A DNA stretch of 9,925 bases from Natrialbaceae archaeon B1-Br10_E2g27 (GTDB taxonomy: Archaea > Halobacteriota > Halobacteria > Halobacteriales > Natrialbaceae). The notes beneath the pieces are model-generated. The model did not search any database. It had not been told where the DNA came from and saw nothing but the letters and a program-made list of their open reading frames with translations. Below are positions 5,361-9,925 of this stretch, piece by piece (the stretch's first letter is position 1; each line of letters opens with the position of its first letter). The translations under genes and the position numbers were made by a program. The stretch covers positions 1-9,925 of the forward strand of contig LKMM01000070.1 of the NCBI GenBank assembly GCA_001563885.1, written 5' to 3'.

Positions 5361-6293
5361 ATGAGCGATAACTTCGAGCAGTTCAGCGACGTCGGTGAAG
5401 CGGATGTAACGCGTGCGATCGGTCAGGAGTGGACCCAGGAGTTCATGGATTTCTCCGATTCGGACGTCATCATCGTCGGTGGCGGCCCATCGGGACTCAC
5501 GGCAGCGAAAGAACTCGCCGAACGCGGCGTGAAAGTGATGGTCGTCGAGAAAAACAACTATCTCGGCGGTGGCTTCTGGCTCGGTGGCTTCCTGATGAAC
5601 AAAGTCACCGTTCGTGACCCCGCCCAACAGATCTTAGATGAACTCGAGGTCGACCACAAACAGGCCGCAGACAGCGAGGGGCTGTACGTTGCAAACGGCC
5701 CCGAGGCCTGTTCCGGGCTGATCAAAGCCGCCTGTGATGCAGGCGCGAAGATGCAGAACATGACCGAGTTTACGGACATCGTCATCCGCGAGAACCACCG
5801 CGTCGGCGGCATCGTGATGAACTGGACGCCGGTTCACGCCCTGCCACGGGAGATCACCTGCGTCGATCCAATCGCGGTCGAAGCCGACCTCGTCATCGAC
5901 GCCACCGGCCACGACGCGATGGCGATCACGAAACTCGACGAGCGTGGCGTCTTGAACGCCCCAGGCGTCGCTGACGCTCGAGAGCGCGGCCAGGTCATGG
6001 ACCAGACTGGCGGTGACTCGTATGGGGCACCCGGCCACGACTCGCCCGGCCACGACTCGATGTGGGTCGGCAAATCCGAAGACGCTGTCGTCGAACACAC
6101 CGGCCTCGTCCACGATGGCCTGGTCGCCACCGGCATGGCCGTCGCAACCGCGTACGGCCTCCCACGCATGGGTCCAACCTTCGGTGCCATGCTCGTCTCG
6201 GGCAAACGCGCAGCCCAGGTTGCACTCGACGAACTCGAGGTCGACGCCGAACCCGTCGACGTCACGAGCCGTGCGACGCCAGCCGACGACTGA
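5361..6293 (+). CDS. thi4: Thiamine thiazole synthase, archaeal THI4 homologue
   Basis: THI4 makes the thiazole precursor of thiamine from NAD and glycine, with sulfur from its own cysteine or from sulfide. The 310-residue protein has a dinucleotide-binding start DVIIVGGGPSGL (about 35-46), VVEKNNYLGGGFWLGG (61-76), and the late glycine-rich PRMGPTFGAMLVSGKR (268-283). Cys167 in ITCVDP aligns by eye with the sacrificial Cys of plant and yeast THI4 (SCMDP), whereas methanogen homologues carry His there. The equivalent Cys of the Haloferax volcanii protein has been reported as essential for thiamine synthesis. A haloarchaeal-type insert near 215-235 contains a PGHDS-PGHDS duplication encoded by a perfect 15-bp tandem repeat. 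It is preceded by a TATA-like box and a CTAG dyad, and followed by a 164-bp gap with several small hairpins. Confidence 0.96.
   Translation: MSDNFEQFSDVGEADVTRAIGQEWTQEFMDFSDSDVIIVGGGPSGLTAAKELAERGVKVMVVEKNNYLGGGFWLGGFLMNKVTVRDPAQQILDELEVDHKQAADSEGLYVANGPEACSGLIKAACDAGAKMQNMTEFTDIVIRENHRVGGIVMNWTPVHALPREITCVDPIAVEADLVIDATGHDAMAITKLDERGVLNAPGVADARERGQVMDQTGGDSYGAPGHDSPGHDSMWVGKSEDAVVEHTGLVHDGLVATGMAVATAYGLPRMGPTFGAMLVSGKRAAQVALDELEVDAEPVDVTSRATPADD
6030..6059 (+). repeat. Perfect 15-bp tandem duplication inside thi4
   Basis: The unit CCCGGCCACGACTCG occurs twice in direct tandem (6030-6044 and 6045-6059) in frame, coding PGHDS twice in a surface-type insert of THI4. The length is a multiple of three, so copy-number change would keep the frame. 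Confidence 0.85.
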
Positions 6294-6346
6294 TACTGTC
6301 GGCTCTGTGGGCGACGACTCCAGACCGGCCTGATCGCCTCCGGGCG

Positions 6347-6412
6347 CAGACACTGCTGTCTGAACGCAACGCCGATCGTCGGTAGCTGTCCGAAACACGG
6401 GCCCGTCGGCCC
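6347..6412. repeat. Series of small hairpins downstream of thi4
   Basis: In the 164-bp gap 6294-6457 three short dyads line up: CAGACA/TGTCTG with a 4-nt loop (6347-6362), CCGA/TCGG around TCG (near 6372-6382), and GGGCC/GGCCC with a 4-nt loop (6399-6412). They could form the 3' end of the thi4 mRNA. No clear TATA box for the next gene was found; the region near 6426-6440 is only mildly AT-rich. Confidence 0.35.
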
Positions 6413-6457
6413 CGAAAACGCCGTCGACAAACCCGACTAACAACACACAGATCATCG

Positions 6458-7228
6458 ATGGACCGAGTCATCTGCTATCGCACACCGACGACTGTCGCCG
6501 ACATCGACGAGATTGCCGACTGGCTCGAGGCTCGGATCGACGCCGAGGTCCGTATCCGAGATCGGTTTCTCGACAGCCACCGAACCGAGGACCTCGCCGA
6601 GCGATTCGCCGAGGCACGCGTCCTTTCGCCGTACGATCGACAGACCGGGAACACGATGTTGGGGACGGTTCGGTACGAGGAACGTGCCCTCGAGAACCCC
6701 GAACGTGAGGGTGGTGTTCTCTACGATGGGCTCCAGATTCAGCGGGCGCTAAACGCCGCCCTCCCCAGAGAGGAACGTGACCTCGAGACGGCTCACGTCG
6801 CCGTGCTCGATCGGGCAATCGGCACCTGGGGCGACCACGACGGCCGCTGGCACAAACGGGTCACCGTCCTCGGACAGCCCGCGCTCATCTCCGTGCCCGG
6901 CCTCTATGAGGCCCCCGCCAAACCTGAGGCTTACTACAAGGAAAAACAGCGCCACGCCATGGTTTCGGGCGATTCGCCGCCGCGTGAGATCTTAGAGAGT
7001 CAGGTCGACGGCGAGTTTCTGATCGAAGACGACCCTCGGACGACCGAGTGTCTGAAAGGCTATCTCTTGCAGGCCTATCACTTCCTCGAGACGGGCGAGG
7101 CCTTCTGTGATGAGCCGGGCTGTCGACTGTTTAACGCCCACTACCACGAGGAGTTGATCGAGGCCCAACTTCGGGAACCGGCCTTTTGTGCCGACCACGC
7201 AGACCGGTACGCCATCAGCGAGCAGTAA
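6458..7228 (+). CDS. Conserved haloarchaeal protein of unknown function with C-terminal Cys/His cluster
   Basis: A 256-residue cytosolic protein. The pattern resembles haloarchaeal proteins deposited under DUF names (I think DUF7001 or the DUF6775 putative metallopeptidases, but cannot tell which). The N-terminal third is helical and charged (starting MDRVICYRTPTTVADIDEIADW). The middle is rich in His, Trp and Gly (TWGDHDGRWHKRV, about 123-135; QPALISVPGLYEAP, 140-153). The C-terminus holds Cys217-x4-Cys222, His228-x-His230 and Cys244-x2-His247, a likely zinc site. There is no HExxH peptidase motif: the nearest is HEELIEAQ at 230-237, which lacks the second His. So a metallopeptidase role is not supported by the sequence. 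The start at 6458 is the first ATG and gives a normal acidic N-terminus. It lies between thi4 and a thioesterase on the same strand. Confidence 0.75.
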   Translation: MDRVICYRTPTTVADIDEIADWLEARIDAEVRIRDRFLDSHRTEDLAERFAEARVLSPYDRQTGNTMLGTVRYEERALENPEREGGVLYDGLQIQRALNAALPREERDLETAHVAVLDRAIGTWGDHDGRWHKRVTVLGQPALISVPGLYEAPAKPEAYYKEKQRHAMVSGDSPPREILESQVDGEFLIEDDPRTTECLKGYLLQAYHFLETGEAFCDEPGCRLFNAHYHEELIEAQLREPAFCADHADRYAISEQ

Positions 7229-7277
7229 TCGGCCGGTCAATTCTACCCGCCGGCGGCGGACCGACGAACCGTAGCGC

Positions 7278-7285
7278 TCTTTTTG
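7278..7285 (+). promoter_or_regulatory. T-rich TATA-like element of the thioesterase gene
   Basis: A TCTTTTTG run lies 23-30 nt before the ATG at 7308 and 17-24 nt before that at 7302. The spacing slightly favours 7308 as the translated start of a leaderless mRNA. Confidence 0.35.
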
Positions 7286-7301
7286 CCGGTCCGTGTGGAC
7301 G

Positions 7302-7709
7302 ATGACGATGGACGCTCCCTTCACGTTCGAGGTCCCCGTCCGCTACCGTGACCTCGATCCGGCAGACCACGTCAACCACGCCGTCTACGTCAGCTACCTC
7401 GAGGCCGCCCGCGTCGAATATCTCGTCTCCGTCCTCGAGTTCGACCCGAGCGAGGTCTCCTTCGTCGTCGCGGGCCTCGAGATCGAGTACAACCGGCCGA
7501 TCGTCGCCGGAGACGAGCCAGTTGTCGCACTCTGGACGACCGATATCGGCGAGTCGAGTCTGACCAACGCATACGAAGTTCGGGTCGAGGGTGAGATTGC
7601 GGCGACGGCTGAGACGACGATGGTCCACGTCGATATGGAAACCAAACGCGCGAGCCCGATCCCCGAGGAACTCCGCGAGGGGATTCAGGCGTTCGAAAAC
7701 ATCGATTAG
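7302..7709 (+). CDS. Hotdog-fold acyl-CoA thioesterase (4HBT family)
   Basis: It probably hydrolyses an acyl-CoA thioester; the substrate cannot be read from sequence. The 135-residue protein has the 4-hydroxybenzoyl-CoA thioesterase signature RYRDLDPADHVNHAVYVSYLEAAR (given here in parts: RYRDLD, DHVNHAVY, YLEAAR), with the putative catalytic Asp17 in RYRD and the hotdog helix that follows. Later strands are LEIEYNRPIVAGDEPVV and the C-terminal ATAETTMVHVDMETKRASPIPEE (split: ATAETTMVHVD, then TKRASPIPEE). Length is typical for the single-domain family. Possible starts are GTG 7293, ATG 7302 and ATG 7308; 7302 is reported, and 7308 fits the TATA spacing equally well. Its TAG overlaps the stop of the convergent methyltransferase by three bases. 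Confidence 0.88.
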   Translation: MTMDAPFTFEVPVRYRDLDPADHVNHAVYVSYLEAARVEYLVSVLEFDPSEVSFVVAGLEIEYNRPIVAGDEPVVALWTTDIGESSLTNAYEVRVEGEIAATAETTMVHVDMETKRASPIPEELREGIQAFENID

Positions 7710-8404
7710 CGAACTCGGCCGCCGGTCAGTCGCACGACCCCGAAGACGTGGCTCTCGTCGGCGATGGCCGCCGACCGGGCGCGCAATCGGGCGTGTGCCG
7801 AATCGATTTTCGCATCCAGGCGCAGATCGGGATCGTTTTCATAGCGCAGTTTCGTCGTCGGCGGCGTCGAGAGGACGACGACCGTCTTAAAAATCGCATT
7901 GATCGGCGGCGCGTACCACTCCTCGCTTCTGGCGGCGTTCGCGAGGACGACGTGCCCGCCCGGGCCGACGGCCTCACACCACGCTTCGACTGCCGCCGCT
8001 GGTTCCTCGAGCATGCCGACGACGAACGTTGCAAGAATCGCGTCGGCGTCCTCGAACGCAAGCGGCGGCCGGGTCGCATCCGCCTGGAGTACGTAGACGT
8101 TGTCGTACTCGCTTGTTGCCTCGCGAGCGCGCTCTATCACCGGACCGGTGAAATCGAGTCCGATTACCGTCCCCTCGGGGCCGACCTGTTCGCGCAGATA
8201 CGGCAGGTTCGCGCCGGTGCCACAGCCCATCTCGACGACGGTGTCGCCGGCCTCGAGCCGACACGCCGCGGCTGCTCGGGCCCTGAGTCTGGGGACCCCG
8301 GGCGTATAGCGGGCGATCAGATCATAGAGGCCGGCCCAGCGACCGTAGAACTCCTGGGCGGTTTCCTCGCTTGGCAGTCGGTTTCGAATCGCCTCGAGTG
8401 TCAT
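7706..8404 (-). CDS. Class I SAM-dependent methyltransferase
   Basis: It transfers a methyl group from S-adenosylmethionine to an unidentified acceptor. The 232-residue protein shows the Rossmann-like order: an N-terminal helical cap (EFYGRWAGLYDLIARYTPG), motif I VVEMGCGTGAN (about 56-66), the acidic ribose-binding Asp84 in VIGLDFTGP, an adenine-region Asp in QADATRPPL, and motif IV DAILATFVVGML (121-132). The layout resembles UbiE/Coq5 and phospholipid methyltransferases, but the C-terminal part is not diagnostic. The ATG at 8404 is chosen because it follows the thiR stop by 1 nt (TAACATG on the minus strand), indicating an operon with thiR. An ATG at 8434 would overlap thiR by 29 bases. 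The 3' end overlaps the convergent thioesterase stop. Confidence 0.88.
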   Translation of the reverse strand: MTLEAIRNRLPSEETAQEFYGRWAGLYDLIARYTPGVPRLRARAAAACRLEAGDTVVEMGCGTGANLPYLREQVGPEGTVIGLDFTGPVIERAREATSEYDNVYVLQADATRPPLAFEDADAILATFVVGMLEEPAAAVEAWCEAVGPGGHVVLANAARSEEWYAPPINAIFKTVVVLSTPPTTKLRYENDPDLRLDAKIDSAHARLRARSAAIADESHVFGVVRLTGGRVR

Positions 8405-8405
8405 G

Positions 8406-9305
8406 TTAGCACAGCGATCGAACGGTATCGGCAACGGATTCGGCGTCGGGCCCGAGCACGTAAATCAGCGGTTCGATTCCCATGCCGCCAGTCTGATAGA
8501 GCACCGTCGTCTCGGGTTCGGTCTCAAGCGTCTCGGTAACGCGCTCTTCGATGTCGGCGGACTCGTCGAACTCGGCGGCGACGTGGCCCCGATCGACTAA
8601 CTCCTCGACGAGCGTCTCGTCGTAGCGAACGTTGATCGCCGCAGCGACATCAGCGCCGGCTCCGCGGGCGGCCAGCAGGACGGTCGCAACGTGTTCGGAG
8701 ACGCCGAACTCGGGGTCTGCGGGCACCGTCGTCTGCCCTTTGACGTCGAAAATGCGACCCGGAACGCCCGCAACGTCATCGACGTCTGCCGCATCCGGCG
8801 TACACGCGACAAGATTCGAGCCGACGGCCGGGATGAGCGTTGCAAAGCCACTCGTGTTCTCTAAGATGCGCAACCCCCGTCGGAGCGAGGAGAGGACGCG
8901 CTCGCTGGTTCGAAGCGTACTCTCGGGATCGTGGACCCGGAAGCTCGCGTCGTACTCCTCTAACTCGGGTACCGCCTCCTCGTGCAGTTGTGCCAGCAGG
9001 TCGCCGCCGCTTTCTAACTCGCGAACGAGAACCTCGAGTTCGATCAGCGCCTGGACCGGTGTGACGTCCCCGGAGGCGAGCCCGTCGGCCAGGTCGGCGA
9101 CGAGCGTCTTGAGGCGGTCGTCATCGGCGATCCGGTCGTTCGTCGCAACGTCACCGTGGGCGTACTTCGAGACGGCACTCTGGCTGATACCGAGTACGTC
9201 TGCGACTTCGCTCTGGGTGAGTCCGCGTTCGCGGAGTTCCCCGGCCAACAGCGACCGAACCGTCGGCAGGAACTCGTCGACGACGATCTCTTCGACGAAT
9301 TGCAT
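8406..9305 (-). CDS. thiR: ThiR-type thiamine regulator: HTH domain fused to ThiN
   Basis: ThiR is the archaeal repressor of thiamine genes in which a DNA-binding domain is joined to a ThiN (thiamine-phosphate synthase-like) ligand-sensing domain. The 299-residue protein has an HTH at about 15-52 (ERGLTQSEVADVLGISQSAVS is the helix-turn-helix core), a helical linker to about 120, and a ThiN domain at about 125-299. The ThiN part shows NTSGFATLIPAVGSNLV, RIFDVKGQ, the PEFGVSEHVA segment and YQTGGMGIEPLIYV. As it stands alone rather than fused to ThiD, a sensing role is more likely than catalysis. A TATA-like TTATGC on the minus strand (9332-9337) and a CTAG element (9310-9319) precede it, so it probably regulates itself. 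The methyltransferase follows 1 nt after its stop. Confidence 0.93.
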   Translation of the reverse strand: MQFVEEIVVDEFLPTVRSLLAGELRERGLTQSEVADVLGISQSAVSKYAHGDVATNDRIADDDRLKTLVADLADGLASGDVTPVQALIELEVLVRELESGGDLLAQLHEEAVPELEEYDASFRVHDPESTLRTSERVLSSLRRGLRILENTSGFATLIPAVGSNLVACTPDAADVDDVAGVPGRIFDVKGQTTVPADPEFGVSEHVATVLLAARGAGADVAAAINVRYDETLVEELVDRGHVAAEFDESADIEERVTETLETEPETTVLYQTGGMGIEPLIYVLGPDAESVADTVRSLC

Positions 9306-9309
9306 TCGC

Positions 9310-9319
9310 TACCTAGCTA
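9310..9319. promoter_or_regulatory. CTAG-centred candidate ThiR operator at thiR
   Basis: The plus-strand sequence TACCTAGCTA is a dyad TA-N-CTAG-N-TA and lies 5-14 nt before the thiR ATG, between TATA-like box and start. It shares ACCTAG(C/T)T with the thi4 site. Here it is flanked by a direct repeat GCTAC-CTA-GCTAC (9308-9320). Sequence and position are seen; the regulator is inferred. Confidence 0.4.
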
Positions 9320-9331
9320 CGACTGCCGACG

Positions 9332-9337
9332 GCATAA
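9332..9337 (-). promoter_or_regulatory. TATA-like box of thiR
   Basis: TTATGC on the minus strand, 27-32 nt before the thiR ATG and directly after the stop codon of the histidine kinase gene (9338-9340). Spacing suits a leaderless mRNA, so thiR can be transcribed separately from the kinase. Confidence 0.4.
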
Positions 9338-9925
9338 CTATGTGGAACCTTGTTCCGGCGGGTGCTGGCTCGAGTGAGCGCTATCAGGTTGTTCGAGTCG
9401 AGAATCCAGAATGGTGAATCTCGCTCCCCCATCAGCACTGTCGGTTACCTCGATTGCCCAGCCGTGGGCATCGACGATGCTCTTGACGATGGCCAGCCCG
9501 AAGCCAGTCCCCTCGCTGGTCGTCGAATACCCCTGGGTAAATATCAGTTCGCGCGTTTCAGGCGCGATTCCCGGGCCATCGTCTTCGACGTAAAACCCAG
9601 CAGAATCGTCGAGAACGCCGACCCGGATCGTCACGTCCTTGCCACCGTGTCTCACGGCGTTCGAAAAGAGGTTCTCGAGTAACTGGCGCAGTCGCGGCCG
9701 ATCAGCATCGATCCGGTAGCCGTCTGCTTCGACATCCATGCTCACGTCATCAGTTAGGTTCGTCTCACGTATCGATTCGATCAGTGACTCGAGGTCGACC
9801 GGGTGACGTTCTACAACGTGGCGACGCTCGCGTGCGAGTGTCAACAGATCCTCGATGAGTGCGTTCATCCGGTCGTGGGCGGCTTCGATTCGATCGAAGT
9901 CCGCCGCCAGGCCGCTTTCTCTGCC
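9338..9925 (-). CDS. Histidine kinase, C-terminal part (gene runs off the right edge)
   Basis: A signal-transduction histidine kinase whose N-terminal sensor and phosphoacceptor His lie outside the window. The frame is open to base 9925. The visible 195 residues begin in the second helix of the dimerisation domain (FDRIEAAHDRMNALIEDLLT, in visible residues 10-29). The HATPase_c domain follows: the N box LLENLFSNAVRHGG, the G1 box DDGPGIA, the F-box-like ELIFTQGYSTT and the G2 box GTGFGLAIVKSIVDAHGW. All ATP-binding boxes are intact. A polar tail (RLEQPDSAHSSQHPPEQ) ends the protein. It stops 33 bp before thiR on the same strand, but thiR has its own TATA-like element, so a functional link is not required. 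The sensed signal is unknown. Confidence 0.93.
   Translation of the reverse strand, partial: GRESGLAADFDRIEAAHDRMNALIEDLLTLARERRHVVERHPVDLESLIESIRETNLTDDVSMDVEADGYRIDADRPRLRQLLENLFSNAVRHGGKDVTIRVGVLDDSAGFYVEDDGPGIAPETRELIFTQGYSTTSEGTGFGLAIVKSIVDAHGWAIEVTDSADGGARFTILDSRLEQPDSAHSSQHPPEQGST

Noticed and set aside
5634..6455. 273-residue open frame on the minus strand opposite thi4
   Set aside because: It lies antisense to a well-recognised thi4, has no family-like motifs, and is explained by the scarcity of stop codons in GC-rich DNA.
6687..6711. HExxH-type peptidase motif in the 6458-7228 protein
   Set aside because: No HExxH exists anywhere in the protein; the closest, HEELIEAQ near the C-terminus, lacks the second His.
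7748..8539. 263-residue plus-strand open frame across the methyltransferase and the thiR end
   Set aside because: Antisense to two genes with clear domains; arginine-rich composition unlike the acidic proteins of this genome.
8632..9417. 261-residue plus-strand open frame opposite thiR
   Set aside because: Ser/Arg/Thr-rich shadow frame of thiR with no recognisable fold.
1..9925. CRISPR array, tRNA or rRNA genes, intact insertion sequence
   Set aside because: No regularly spaced repeats, no cloverleaf or rRNA-like segment, and no transposase reading frame were found on either strand.

Overview
The window reads as haloarchaeal chromosome. Proteins are strongly acidic, GC is high, CTAG is nearly absent, a TFE basal transcription factor is encoded, and several genes have a TATA-like element about 25-32 nt upstream of the start codon, the layout of leaderless haloarchaeal transcripts. 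Gene content (class III PHA synthase, archaeal THI4, ThiR regulator, haloarchaeal DUF families) fits the class Halobacteria, plausibly a Natrialbales-type organism; the exact genus cannot be read from this sequence.

Layout. 1-1125 (+): 3' part of a PHA synthase gene (phaC) with an acidic linker and a helix-hairpin-helix tail. 1171-1866 (-) and 1999-2448 (+): two divergent CheW-like genes sharing a 132-bp promoter region. 4434 down to 2464 (-): a tight tfe - DUF2110 - DUF5803 lipoprotein operon. 4435-4654: the tfe promoter plus a stretch rich in inverted repeats. 4655-4906 (-): a small amphi-Trp protein. 5038-5259 (-): a small two-helix membrane protein. 5361-6293 (+): thi4 (thiazole synthase). 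6458-7228 (+): a conserved unknown with a C-terminal Cys/His cluster. 7302-7709 (+): a hotdog acyl-CoA thioesterase. 9305 down to 7706 (-): thiR (HTH-ThiN thiamine regulator) followed directly by a SAM methyltransferase. 9338-9925 (-): 3' part of a histidine kinase. No gene-free stretch exceeds 300 bp.

How the genes fit together. The clearest functional link is thiamine: thi4 makes the thiazole half of the cofactor, and ThiR is the HTH-ThiN type of archaeal thiamine regulator. The promoters of both genes carry an ACCTAG(C/T)T element between TATA box and start codon, although CTAG occurs only four times in the whole window. This makes a local ThiR operator and autoregulation testable. The tfe operon couples a basal transcription factor to a DUF2110 protein with an OB/S1-like stretch. 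The CheW pair belongs to taxis signalling. The phaC end belongs to carbon storage.

No mobile element with an intact transposase, CRISPR array, tRNA or rRNA was seen. The best candidates for something undescribed are the shared CTAG-centred element, the structured intergenic segment at 4527-4625, and the HhH tail on the PHA synthase.
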